Source: Ophiura sarsii (Eukaryota > Echinodermata > Ophiuroidea > Amphilepidida > Ophiuridae). Taken from it: a stretch of DNA of 64,000 bases. The position numbers and the translations under genes are program-made. The notes under the pieces were generated by a model. The model was not told the origin of the DNA. It worked only from the letters and a program-made list of their open reading frames with translations, and did no database searches. Below, piece after piece: positions 52,774 through 63,787 of the stretch (position 1 is its first letter; every line of letters starts with the position of its first letter). The DNA lies in the NCBI GenBank assembly GCA_035610835.1, contig CM069446.1:2619001-2683000 (forward strand), read 5' to 3'.

Positions 52774-54703
52774 AGACGTGAGTGCAAGAAGTCCGTAAGT
52801 CCATATTTGACATTTTGAGATACAGGCATTTTATTTAAAGTTTACAAAATATTGTAGGAATCAACACAAAATTAGTGCATACATTGTTTATTGATCAATA
52901 TTAATCAATTTATTGATTTTGGATTTACGCACTTTTTGCGTTCATGTTGGCACCATAGGATTTGTACAGAGTTTTTTTTATATTAACAATTCATAACAAA
53001 TCTTGCAAAAAATAATGCAAGCCTTGAACAAATAATACTAACATTAATTTAAATTACATTTCTAGCAATTATAGCGTAATTCAGTGAAATTTGAAGTTAT
53101 GGGTCATATCGACTACTCTCCCCGGGTTACTCTCATGGACCATCGTTTGCCAAATAGAAATAGGCATTAAAACGAACTGTTTCTTGCGTCGGATTCAACT
53201 TAAAACGATTAAAAGAAGGAACACACGTAGGCCTACAGGAATAAAAAAAAGGACGAAAAGGGAGAACAAACTATATGAAAACTTTCATGAACCATCTTGT
53301 TGTCTAAAATACACAGCAGAGTGGATTTTCAGCAAAACAACCCGCCCTCTTTACGGGCGGACCTGTCAAGTATAGGGTCGGTCGGTCGGTTTTAAAAAAA
53401 AAGAATTACCTTAAAAATGTCACAAAAATCTGGGAATTTTAAAAGAAATTGTGAAAAAGATTGTCGGCCAAAAAACGGCTGATTTTTCGTGATTTGAGAA
53501 AACATTCAAAAATCGCAAAAAGTGGGTCGGTCGGGCTCACCTTAGCGGCCTATTTAATATGCAAACTCTTGAAATCTATCGGGCCGCCTTAAAATACACA
53601 ATTGGCCTCGGAAAGGGAAGTGCCCTAAACTTTTACAATAGGTTATTATCGACAATATAATTGGATAGAAAACCTGTTTAAAGAATGCAAGTAATTCACA
53701 AACTATTAAAACTGTTCATGAATTAACACCTCAGAAATATATATTATTTCTGTTTTACATTTTGGGCTCATATTCGGTAAAACTATGATTTTTAGGGAAA
53801 TACTGAAAAGCCACTTCTATTCCTAGAAACACGCTGTGAAGTACTTTGGGAAATTCTCTCAATAACAAACTGGGACACACAAATTAACTGTGCACGCGCC
53901 ACACGAGGTGCCGATACTTTACTTAGCTACAATTCCCGGAACTCCTAGGAAAATCTACCGAACTCCTAGGAAAATCTACCAATTAAACATCATTCATTAT
54001 AATGAACTATAAATGAGACAATTTGGTGGATTTATAACGGGACTAGACGGACAGTTAGTGCACAGCGCTGCACTGATTGATTGCATCAACCGAGTTCTTT
54101 TCAAAGTCGCCAAAGTGTGCATGCGTTGAGCTGTCATCCATTGCCGATGTTTACGCTGTTGAATTAACAGGTGGGTACATACAAACCTATTACTAACTAA
54201 AGTGCATGGTTAGGGTACTGCATGGGGCAATCAACCGTGACTAAATGCAAATAACTCCAAAATGGCCTCAAAAGGTTTGACATTACTAGCTAAAGAATGT
54301 TCATGTATAAAAGTATAATCATGATAAATTTGTATTGTTTGTAGCAGGTATAGTACAGGAAACCCATACGTTGGTGTGGGGTTTTTTCTTTTCCCTACCA
54401 ACTTGACAGATAGTGAAACATGCAAAATACCCTATAGATGAATAATAATACCAACTGCTGACAAATATCACTATAAGTATGATTTGTTGTACCACCTCCC
54501 TGGTTGTACTAACATGTACTAGCAATACTTACGCAATTCGGACAAACCAGCAGGTTGATTTGACCTTGTCTTTGTCTAATAATATACCCACCCATGCTTG
54601 TGTAGAGCCTCTACTACATGTAGAGAATTGAAAACAACCCTTTTCCGCATGTTGATGTAAAAATCACCCTAAATTAGTAGCTATTACTAGTCATCCTATA
54701 TAC
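52774..54703. other. Non-coding stretch after the minisatellite
   Basis: Contains a GGGTCGGTCGG segment at 53375-53390 and again GTGGGTCGGTCGGGC near 53522, related to the interior of the MITE at 57694, and a local duplication CGAACTCCTAGGAAAATCTACC (about 53935-53980). The 94-codon ORF at 53091-53375 is Lys/Arg-rich without a recognisable domain. No supported gene. Confidence 0.5.
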
Positions 54704-55096
54704 GGCCAAATAAAAAAATATAGTAGTTTCTCGTCCTCGCCCGCATCCGTTTTGCCTGCCGCATCAAGAAAAGTTTTTTATTTATTTATTTTTTATTATT
54801 TTTTTAATTTAAATTTATTTATTTTTAATTCTATTTTTTCATTGTCTTTTTCAAGAAAATTTCGAAAATCCGAGTCATTTTCTCAATCATGAAAATATTC
54901 TCTTTTGCAGTCTATGCACAGGTGGAGTAAATACTATCTATGACGCTAATATAAATTCTGTGATAAGTCTATCCAAATGCATCAAATCCTCCGCCATCTT
55001 GGATCGGCAATTTTGAAGAAGAAAAAAAAGGTGCCTGCATCCTCCGTTTTTTTCAAAAAGTTCGGACGAGAAACTAGTTTTATTTTTTACTTGGCC
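54704..55096. mobile_element. GGCC-end MITE family, copy 1
   Basis: The left end, GGCCAAATAAAAAAATA then TAGTTTCTCGTCC, matches the inverted right end GGACGAGAAACTAGTTTTA, which runs through an A/T tract to GGCC. 393 bp, interior T-rich with a CCGCATC..GATGCAGG inner pair. Confidence 0.8.
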
Positions 55097-55399
55097 TAAT
55101 ATGTATCGTTATATTGCTATAAAAGCAATAATATAATATAATAATTAATAATTAAAAGTCACCTTGTCCCTTTTTTATAACCTCCAACAGGAACCTCAAA
55201 ATCAATTGTGAAGGGCCTTATTAAATTATATATCTTTCTTCAGCTTTCCAGAAGTATAAAAGTTATAAGAATACCTTATTTTGTTACTAAATTTGTGTGA
55301 AAAAATGAAGTCAATATCATTTTCTGTTTGCCTTTAGTGAACCTTTTTTACCTGTGAACCCATTTCACACTTCTGTCCAGTGTCCACCAGATACCCAAA

Positions 55400-55751
55400 C
55401 AGGGTGTATTTTAAACGGTATCGCATCGCAGTTTGCGCCACAATCAAGCACAACTGCGACGCACATTTGTACATGCATAGCAAACTTGCTACACAACATT
55501 TTTGACTCGGGACACGTATCATTTCCTTCCGAAGTTCCGATTGATTTTAACTTACTATTATTAGTGATGTAAATGGTCCATTTCACGCCATTTAATCACG
55601 TAGTATTCCGTATAGATTTAACGGGTCAACAGCAAATTGGAATTAAAAAAAGTAAAACAAAACTGCTATGCAAAATTTGTAAATTGCTATACAAAAAAAT
55701 AATTGAATAGCAGTTTTGCTAAACACAAAAAAATCCTTAAAATACACCCTG
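55400..55751. mobile_element. hAT-like non-autonomous element with 8-bp target duplication
   Basis: Inverted ends CAGGGTGTATTTTAA and TTAAAATACACCCTG, flanked on both sides by TACCCAAA (55392-55399 and 55752-55759). A perfect 8-bp duplication is the signature of hAT-type transposition. 352 bp with no transposase; overlapping ORFs on both strands are spurious. Confidence 0.9.
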
Positions 55752-55759
55752 TACCCAAA

Positions 55760-56393
55760 TCATGCATAAGATCGCAAAATGTGTCTTTTATTCAAATTTG
55801 GAAACTTGAGGGCATTTGTGATGTTATTGGAATTTAATGTGTCCTTTCTTGTTTACATGTGAGTTAACATAATCAATTTACCATACCTATGCTATGAAAT
55901 GCTTAATAATGTTCTAAATTTGAATAAAAAACTGAAATTTTCCAAATTGTTGTTGGCGGGATATTCAAATATGAAAATCCAATGTGTGCAATTTCAATTG
56001 AAAATCACTGGGCTCGTGGACAAACAGGTAAATTGGGTTGTGCAGCAAAGAGGGTCACCAAAGACGAACGGAAAATGCGATTGACTTTATTTTTTCACAC
56101 AAAGTTGGGATCAAATACATCATTCTTGCAAGGTGTAAAAAAATAAATTAAATTCAACATGGTTTTGAAAACAAAATGGCTTCTTTTCACTATTAAATTC
56201 AACATGGTTTTGAAAACAAAATGGCTTCTTTTCACTATTGCAGTTTTTTTGACTCGCCCTGTATATAATACATGTAAAAGCTTTTGTTGAAGGCCAAGAC
56301 AATTACTGTGAAATTAGACAAAATTAGTGTCAAAGCAAAAGGATGTGATCACCTTTCAGCAGTGAAATTGCACACACCCACCCTTTCCTTTTA
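55760..56393. other. Non-coding spacer
   Basis: Holds a 45-bp tandem duplication (56147-56236). Otherwise AT-rich, with no gene. Confidence 0.5.
56147..56236. repeat. 45-bp perfect tandem duplication
   Basis: The stretch beginning ATTAAATTCAACATGG and ending GGCTTCTTTTCACT occurs twice back to back, identical by eye. Confidence 0.93.
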
Positions 56394-56634
56394 ACACTTT
56401 CCATGTGGCAGGCGGCTGCAGACGACATTCCAAAATTTCACAAAATGTTTCAAAAAAGTCAAAATTATTGAATTTTATTACCATATTTGGAATCACCATG
56501 AGAAATGCATTGACACAAGTACAAACATGCCCGGTATTGGTTCAGTAATCCATGAGATAGAATTTGAAAATTGTGAAAGGTTTCTGAAAAATCTGTTCTG
56601 TATATGGTAAAACTAATAGCCGCGTGGAAAGTGT
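56394..56634 (+). mobile_element. MITE family ACACTTTCCACGCGG, copy 4
   Basis: Complete copy: TA, ACACTTTCCATGTGGC, to GCCGCGTGGAAAGTGT, TA. 241 bp, fitting a TA target duplication and thus a Tc1/mariner-type mobiliser. Confidence 0.9.
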
Positions 56635-56868
56635 TAAACTGTACTGTACTGTAGTTGAGATAGCGTTCAGACAATGGGCGCTAAGCTAGAGTTTAGCTAG
56701 TCTCGAGGTTAAAATATTGGTTAACAGCCATGTTAATCATGTCATGGTTTACTTACTAACCTCGAGTCAAAAGCTGGGGTCTAATGGTGAACTAGTCCTG
56801 AAGCACTAACTGAGAGTCAGCCGAGACTCGAGAGTGTGTCTGCCGTGTGAATCCTTCAACCATGTTAA

Positions 56869-57501
56869 AGGCCTAGTAAAAAAATTAACATGTTTCCCGT
56901 CCCCGCCCGCCTCCTTTATGGCCGCCGCCTCCTATTTTTTACTATTTACTATTTCCGAAAATTCTGTAAAAAAATAAAAAATTAAAAAAAAAAAAAAAAA
57001 AAATAATTAATTTTTTTAAATTTTTTAATTTGTTATATATTTTTTTAGTGATTGATCCTTTGCCCATAGGAATGGCAGGTGTAATAGAAATGCTGTATCA
57101 TTTCATAGCATGGTTCATGCCATGCATGACACGGAATTATATTATTGACATGGCTTCTCAATTGAAATAGTATGGGGACCAATTATACATGTAGGCCTAC
57201 ATCCTTTCGATCAATGATGTTTTGTTCCTCATTCAACCTGAAAAATGAAGAAAACATATTAAGAAACAATGTGTAGTTGGCTCTATATATTAGGTAAACC
57301 TTTTCATATGTTTATTCCTCTGGCAATTAGAGTGGAAAATCCTGTTTAGGAGTGTCTGCAACGCAGTCAGTTGGTCACTTTCGACTTGGCGGCCATCTTG
57401 AAAAAATATCAAAAAATGGGAAAATAGTAAATAGTAAGACCCTCCCTCCTCCTTTTTTAAAAAAGTCCGGACGGGAAACATGTAATTTTTTTTACTATGC
57501 C
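56869..57501. mobile_element. GGCC-end MITE family, copy 2 (633 bp)
   Basis: Inverted ends: GGCCTAGTAAAAAAATTAA then CATGTTTCCCGTCC, against GGACGGGAAACATGTAATT to CTATGCC. TTAA lies on both sides (56865-56868 and 57502-57505), possibly the target duplication. Contains a long A/T block at 56940-57050. Non-coding. Confidence 0.8.
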
Positions 57502-57693
57502 TTAACCGCGAGTGAGATTTTTGTAAGCCATTGCCCAATAAATGCATTACTTCCGCCAATCTGTGAATTGCGTGACTTTGAGTTAGTCTTGATTCTCGAA
57601 GCTTACGCAATAATGGTATCGCTTGACTCGAGGCTAAGATTGTCGTCTCTGGACAGGCACGACTCTGGATTAGCAGTAGATTATTTTAGCTCA

Positions 57694-57923
57694 GGCCAAA
57701 AAAAAGAGTTGTTTGTTTGTCCATAGAGGGTCCTCAAAAGGTAGGGTCGATAGGTCAGATTTCTTTCTTTTTTAAAAATATTTTTGAATACGGTCCGTTT
57801 GGCCATTCAAATTGCTGAAATAGTTGTTTTAAAAAAATTATCAAAAATTAAAAATAATACGGTCGGCACCTAGGTACACGGTCGGTTGGACGTGGACAAA
57901 CAAAAAAAATCTTTTTTTTGGCC
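57694..57923. mobile_element. GGCC-end MITE family, copy 3 (230 bp)
   Basis: GGCCAAAAAAAAGAGTTG..TTTGTCCA inverted against TGGACAAAC..TTTTTTTTGGCC, with TCA on both sides (57691-57693 and 57924-57926). Interior has GTAGGGTCGATAGGTC and ACGGTCGG pieces. Confidence 0.82.
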
Positions 57924-58206
57924 TCACGACTAGTTGACTAGTGACCATCTGAACACACCTTATTATTTAGTTGCCTGAACTGCACCAAAGATGGTAAATA
58001 CTGCACTGTTTTGGAAGCTATGTGTATTCAAAAGATTTGAATATCAGTCTAACAGCTCCAAGTGTGGTTTACCTTTTGAATAGCAGTATTTGTTTAAAAG
58101 AACAATAATAAAGAATACATTGCCTGAAATAGTAATTATTTACAGATAACAAACACAGGATACAAAATTGACGGTATTGCTCATCGGCTACATCGAGTTT
58201 TATTAA

Positions 58207-58492
58207 GGGACGCACCATTAGATTTTCAGGGGGGGGTAGGAAGTTTTCGGAAAAAAAAAATTCCCCCTCTATGCTGGCCCAAAATAAAAAAAATAACCCC
58301 CTGATGAGTCAAAAAAAAAAAAAAAAAATTCTACCCTCACCCAACTCAATATGAATGGATACATTAAAAAAAAAAATTCGCCGCCTTCGGCGGCGCAAAA
58401 AAAGAAATTCACCCCTTGCGGCGGCCAAAAAAAAAAAAATCGCCCCCCAACCCAACTTCCTACCCCCCCCTGAAAATCAAATGGTGCGTCCC
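58207..58492. mobile_element. TAA-flanked PIF/Harbinger-like MITE, 286 bp
   Basis: Inverted ends GGGACGCACCATTAGATTTT and AAAATCAAATGGTGCGTCCC, continuing into a G/C-run plus TAGGAAGTT (~40 bp total). TAA at 58204-58206 and 58493-58495; the sister unit has one TAA at 59811-59813 with the same flanks. A TAA target and GGG ends fit PIF/Harbinger. Contains several A runs and a small GCCTTCGGCGGC hairpin. Confidence 0.92.
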
Positions 58493-58544
58493 TAACCTTT
58501 ACTGAGCACCCAAATTGGCACTCTTTATCAATTCCAACTATGCA

Positions 58545-58815
58545 CCACATGTAGATTCACTACAAATTTATACTGGTAATTTTAATTACATCATTCATTT
58601 GTAGAATTAAAATTAACATAGTTTTCATTTATCAAAAGTCTATGCCACAACATGTGGATTCACTACAATTTATACTGGTAATTTTAATTACCTCATTCAT
58701 TTGTAGAATTACATTTGTAGAATTACAAATATGCCATCACATGTTATTCACTACAATTTATACTGGTAATTTTAATTACCTCATTCATTTGTAGAATTAC
58801 ATTTAACATAGTTTC
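58545..58815. repeat. Internal direct repeats in the 1.3-kb unit
   Basis: ATTCACTACAA..TTTATACTGGTAATTTTAATTAC, followed by TCATTCATTTGTAGAATTA, occurs three times (about 58554, 58659, 58746). Repeated again in unit 2 at about 59873-60120. Confidence 0.9.
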
Positions 58816-59741
58816 AATTTATTCAGGATATTTCAGTACATGTAGTAGTACCTTAATAATACATTGGATATTACATTTATCATACATGTAGTTAGATTGA
58901 ACTGATCGTCCATTTGACGATGCTTATTTGCATAATAAAATATTAATATGTCATGGAAATATAATTGTTTAAATTGATAACAGACATGTTCGCTTCAACA
59001 ACAACCCATCAACTTTTTGGAAAAGTAAATTACCTAAACCTAATGTATAAACACCTAAGAGAGATATGCTCATAAGATGACACATGATGGTTGAACTAAT
59101 GAATTGACTAAGGACCATTATTATATTAGATGAGCCATAGATACATTTTTTCAGCAAATGATTCCAGGGATCTGTAGATTACCAATCCCTACCCTTAGAG
59201 AGATGCTCAGAGTGATAACATTATGCTAAAACACATTGTATATTGGAACCTCAAATTTATGATATTCAACATATGATAGGATTCTGTGAAACTACCTGAA
59301 ATCCCTACCCCTAGGAGATGCCCTGGAAGATAACATATGTAAATATTTTAATGTCCTATCTGTCTAATCTGCATAATTAATTGTATCAATTTAATTAATT
59401 AATGGCAATAATAGAGTGAGCACATAAATTGCCGACTCTAAATATACACCAATTTACTAAAGTATAAAATGGGTGGGTGGGAGTGGAATTTTTTAGGAAG
59501 GCGACCCGTCTCGATGAAGCCAATAAGAAATATGAACGGTATAATAGAAAGGTAAATGCACGGAACCTCTCCCAGAACCAAAACAAAGGACGAAAAAAAC
59601 GCGGGCATGAAAACAAGGCTGCTGATTGGCCCACTGAGTGGTAACCAAGACACACAGACGCACACTGCAAAAGGGAAAGCCCAGACGGTGTCTGCCCCGG
59701 TAAATAAATTGGTTTATGAAAGTAGGCCTGTCATAAACCTT

Positions 59742-61058
59742 ATTATTTACAGATAACAAACACAGGATACAAAATTGACGGTATTGATCATCGGCTACAT
59801 CGAGTTTTATTAACCTTTACTGAGCACCCAAATTGGCACTCTTTATCAATTCCAACTATGCACCACATGTAGATTCACTACAAATTTATACTGGTAAGTT
59901 TGATTACATCATTCATTTGTAGAATTAAAATTAACATAGTTTTCATTTATCAAAAGTCTATGCCACAACATGTGGATTCACTACAATTTATACTGGTAAT
60001 TTTAATTACCTCATTCATTTGTAGAATTACATTTGTAGAATTACAAATATGCCATCACATGTTATTCACTACAATTTATACTGGTAATTTTAATTACCTC
60101 ATTCATTTGTAGAATTACATTTAACATAGTTTCAATTTATTCAGGATATTTCAGTACATGTAGTAGTACCTTAATAATACATTGGATATTACATTTATCA
60201 TACATGTAGTTAGATTGAACTGATCGTCCATTTGACGATGCTTATTTGCATAATAAAATATTAATATGTCATGGAAATATAATTGTTTAAATTGATAACA
60301 GACATGTTCGCTTCATCAACAACCCATCAATTTTTTGGAAAAGTAAATTACCTAAACCTAATGTATAAACACCTAAGAGAGATATGCTCATAAGATGACA
60401 CATGATGGTTGAACTAATGAATTGACTAAGGACCATTATTATATTAGATGAGCCATAGATACATTTTTTCAGCAAATGATTCCAGGGATCTGTAGATTAC
60501 CAATCCCTACCCTTAGAGAGATGCTCAGAGTGATAACATTATGCTAAAACACATTGTATATTGGAACCTCAAATTTATGATATTCAACATATGATAGGAT
60601 TCTGTGAAACTACCTGAAATCCCTACCCCTAGGAGATGCCCTGGAAGATAACATATGTAAATATTTTAATGTCCTATCTGTCTAATCTGCATAATTAATT
60701 GTATCAATTTAATTAATTAATGGCAATAATAGAGTGAGCACATAAATTGCCGACTCTAAATATACACCAATTTACTAAAGTATAAAATGGGTGGGTGGGA
60801 GTGGAATTTTTTAGGAAGGCGACCCATCTCGATGAAGCCAATAAGAAATATGAACGGTATAATAGAAAGGTAAATGCAAGGAACCTCTCCCAGAACCAAA
60901 ACAAAGGACGAAAAAACGCGGGCATGAAAACAAGGCTGCTGATTGGCCCACTGAGTGGTAACCAAGACACACAGACGCACACTGCAAAAGGGAAAGCCCA
61001 GACGGTGTCTGCCCCGGTAAATAAATTGGTTTATGAAAGTAGGCCTGTCATAAACCTT
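59742..61058. repeat. 1.3-kb tandem duplication, unit 2 (empty site)
   Basis: 1,317 bp. Lacks the MITE. Closely matches unit 1, implying a recent duplication. Non-coding. Confidence 0.95.
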
Positions 61059-61451
61059 ATTATATAGGTGGCGCACTACGAAAACCCTATTGTATATTTC
61101 ACGGACATAAATTATGCTAATGAGCTCATTAAATGACGTCACTCACATCATTGGGTTTTGCCGATGATTGAAATACGTTGATTGAAATTCTAGGTCGAGT
61201 AAAATGATGTTCTTATTTGTTGTCTGTGAGCTTTTCTGATTTTTTTCCCGTATTGGAGTATTTTTTTATTGAAAATAGACAGTTCAAATTAAACGTTGGT
61301 TCCAAGTTCAAGTAACAGCACATGTATTAAAGGCGACAGCAAAGGCAATATGCAAGCAACATTTGAGAAAAAACGATGCCCGACTTTGCAAGAAAGTGTA
61401 CGGGGAAGTGTACGAGTGAACATGACAAACCAAAACATCCTAGTAATAATC
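61059..61451. other. Spacer upstream of tRNA-Asn
   Basis: Carries a perfect CRE palindrome TGACGTCA at 61134-61141. No gene. The ORF at 61296-61490 runs into the tRNA and is spurious. Confidence 0.5.
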
Positions 61452-61468
61452 ATCTCCGTGGCGCAATT

Positions 61469-61508
<40 letters not shown>

Positions 61509-61525
61509 GAGTCCAGCCGGGGGCG
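61452..61525 (+). tRNA. tRNA-Asn(GTT)
   Basis: A 74-nt cloverleaf that reads AAC codons (and AAU by wobble). D-arm GCGCAATTGGTTAGCGC; anticodon stem TTCGG/CCGAA (61479-61483/61491-61495) around loop CTGTTAA, with anticodon GTT at 61486-61488; variable AGGTT; T-loop TTCGAGT. Both internal promoter boxes are good. Oddities: acceptor pair 1-72 is A-C rather than G-C, and one T-stem pair (50-64) is G-G, so it could be a recent pseudogene. A T5 run 7 nt downstream is a proper pol III stop. Confidence 0.85.
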
Positions 61526-61532
61526 TTGTTAC

Positions 61533-61537
61533 TTTTT
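61533..61537 (+). terminator. Pol III terminator of tRNA-Asn
   Basis: TTTTT run just after the tRNA 3' end, the minimal RNA polymerase III termination signal. Confidence 0.75.
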
Positions 61538-61775
61538 GCATTTAATGCAGATCGACAAATCACAGTAAAAATATATTGACAAAATCACAGACCACTTACA
61601 CAAAAATCGCATCTGCGCATGCTCCTGTCGCGATCGAAATCTACCACGCAAGCAATGAGAGAGTTTTCATAGTGTGGCGCGTAATACCATGAATATGTTA
61701 TAACCAACAAATCAAAACCAGAAATCAGAAGTTCATATGTCTGTCATATTATTGGCAAATTTCAATCACACACAC

Positions 61776-62154
61776 ACAAAAAATGTTTGATTGTCCTCGT
61801 CCGCCGGACCCTCTAAATCCTTCCGACCCCAAATGTTTTTTTGGTTTTTTTTAAATATTAAAAAAAAACAACAAAAAAACACAATTTTGTTGTTGAAAAT
61901 TTCATTTTTTTTAATACAAATTTAAGTCGAAAATCAAAATGTTTTAATTTTTTAAGTGTTTAGAAAACAAAAATATTACAGATTTTGTTCCCCGTTTTTG
62001 GTTACCACAACAAGTGCATCTCATTTTACTTTTGGTACCTGAAAAAAGGGCAAGGGAGAAAAACAACAACAAAAAAACAAAACACTTTTCCCCTCCGACC
62101 TACCCAACTTTTAAAAGTGATCTATGGACAATCAAACAATTTATTTTTTTGGCC
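61776..62154. mobile_element. GGCC-end MITE family, copy 4
   Basis: AAAAAATGTTTGATTGTCC inverted against GGACAATCAAACAATTTAT then TTTTTTTGGCC. The left GGCC is missing or replaced by a CA repeat. A/T-rich interior with CCGACC pieces at each side. Confidence 0.75.
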
Positions 62155-62483
62155 CAGGGGAAGTAGATAAAGCTCAAGCACTCAAAGTGTCATTTAAAAA
62201 TAAATTTGAAAAATAACAACGGAATTGAATAGTGAGCTATAAACAAATTACCAGTCAGTAATCATTATTGTACTGATCAATTATACCTCTCCATGAAATA
62301 ATTATGGGAAGTACCAATTATTGGTCATGCTTTGACGAAACCCATTCAAACCTATACATAAGTTACCTCAAATGAGTCCTATACAAATATACAATCAATT
62401 ACCAAGTAATGATTTCTTTGTTTTTGCCCACATGTAGGTGTCTACATTGTGACCGGTTATTGTAAATACAATTCACAACACCC
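62155..62483. other. Non-coding spacer
   Basis: No gene, RNA or repeat recognised. Confidence 0.5.
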
Positions 62484-62644
62484 CAGGGGTAGCGCTAGGT
62501 TTTTAAATTAGGGTTTTTTAGAACCCTGAACCCCATAAAAGTTTGAAAAATAAGAGGTTATTTTGGATTTTCAGCTAATTTATTGCACCAAAATGAAAAA
62601 AATATGCACTAAACGCGTAATAACCCCCTTTAGCGCTATCCCTG
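62484..62644. mobile_element. Small TIR element, 161 bp
   Basis: CAGGGGTAGCGCTAGG inverted against TTAGCGCTATCCCTG. MITE-like; target duplication not clear because both flanks are C-rich. Confidence 0.6.
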
Positions 62645-62821
62645 CCTACCCCCACCCCAGGGATCAAATGCATTCAATCCAATACATTGGTTTCCCATAT
62701 GAATCCTAGATAGAAGACTATCAACAATTGTGTGCACCAATTATTCATTTCCTGGTTTTGGTACATGTATACTATTATTACTATGGTGTATCCAGTACGA
62801 CTGGCTGAGTGAAAATCAAAT

Positions 62822-63255
62822 TATGTACGGGCCAAGGTTGGTTTGACCCCACTATTAAACAAATAGTAGAAACAAAATAAAAAGTATTGCAATTTACAAA
62901 TCATTGAAATTCTTTGAACTTGAATGTTCATGTAGAGTAATGCAATGTAACAGTGCATCGCTATAGTTAAAAGGGACCTGCTCAGAGCCACTCATGTGTA
63001 AATATTGTTGGCGTAACACTTTCCACGCGGCTACTATTTATGTACGGGCCAAGGTTGGTTTGACCCCACTATTAAACAAATAGTAGAAACAAAATAAAAA
63101 GTATTGCAATTTACAAATCATTGAAATTCTTTGAACTTGAATGTTCATGTAGAGTAATGCAATGTAACAGTGCATCGCTATAGTTAAAAGGGACCTGCTC
63201 AGAGCCACTCATGTGTAAATATTGTTGGCGTAACACTTTCCACGCGGCTACTATT
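62822..63255. repeat. 217-bp tandem duplication
   Basis: Two adjacent units (62822-63038 and 63039-63255), identical by eye, each starting TTATGTACGGGCCAAGG and ending in the first ~23 bp of the ACACTTTCCACGCGG MITE. Only the second is followed by the rest of the MITE, so the duplication happened after MITE insertion and captured its end. Confidence 0.95.
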
Positions 63256-63473
63256 TTTACCATACATAAAAAAGATTTTTCAGAAACCTTTCACAATTTT
63301 CAAAGTGTATCTCAATGATTACTGACCCAATACTAGGCCTGTTTGTACTCATTTCAAGGCATTTCTCATGGTGATTCTAAATATGGTAATGAAATTCAAC
63401 AATCTTGACATTTTTTGAACATTTTGTGAAATTTTGGAATGTCGTCTGCAGCCGCCTGCCGCGTGGAAAGTGT
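63233..63473 (-). mobile_element. MITE family ACACTTTCCACGCGG, copy 5
   Basis: Complete 241-bp copy: TA, ACACTTTCCACGCGGC to GCCGCGTGGAAAGTGT, TA. Both inverted ends are intact; TA on each side indicates the target duplication. Confidence 0.92.
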
Positions 63474-63787
63474 TATATGCACTTCTGAAGTTCGCAAAGA
63501 AGAAAAAGTGGTGACAAGATTTTGCTGGGTGAATCATGTTTTCAGAGGTAAGCCTATAATATGTGTCCTCAAGATGGAATTTATTTTCTTCTCGATAATT
63601 TAATAGACACATTATGCGCTGTGTTCTTTGTAGAGCGCTATATTTATAAATGCTTTGCATTATTATTATTATATATACAATATTTGTAAGTGGATTTTAT
63701 AGGGGATTTTCCTTGTCAATGAGGCTGTTTTCATTACAACATATATACACATGTAGATATTGACTTAAGCTTATACAACATTGCTGA
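63474..63787. other. Non-coding spacer with SINE-tail-like piece
   Basis: AGAGCGCTATATTTATAAATG then (ATT)n at about 63632-63670 resembles the tail of the SINE at 11071. No gene. Confidence 0.5.

Larger units (their letters stand above)
58135..59741. repeat. 1.3-kb tandem duplication, unit 1 (with MITE)
   Basis: Aligns end to end with 59742-61058, differing by few substitutions and by a 289-bp insertion (58207-58495). Both units start ATTATTTACAGATAAC. ORFs on either strand recur in both units but have no recognisable domain and differ by frame-changing A-run length. Confidence 0.95.

Noticed and set aside
53091..53375. 94-codon basic ORF as a gene or exon
   Set aside because: No domain, no splice context that I could support, AT-rich surroundings with transposon pieces.
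61134..61141. CRE palindrome TGACGTCA as a promoter element
   Set aside because: A single 8-bp match (another is at 34139-34146) with no polymerase II gene next to it; noted in the spacer entry but not called.
59395..61142. Conserved ORFs on both strands of the 1.3-kb tandem units
   Set aside because: Conservation is explained by recent duplication; the A-run indel shifts frames between units and no domain is recognisable.
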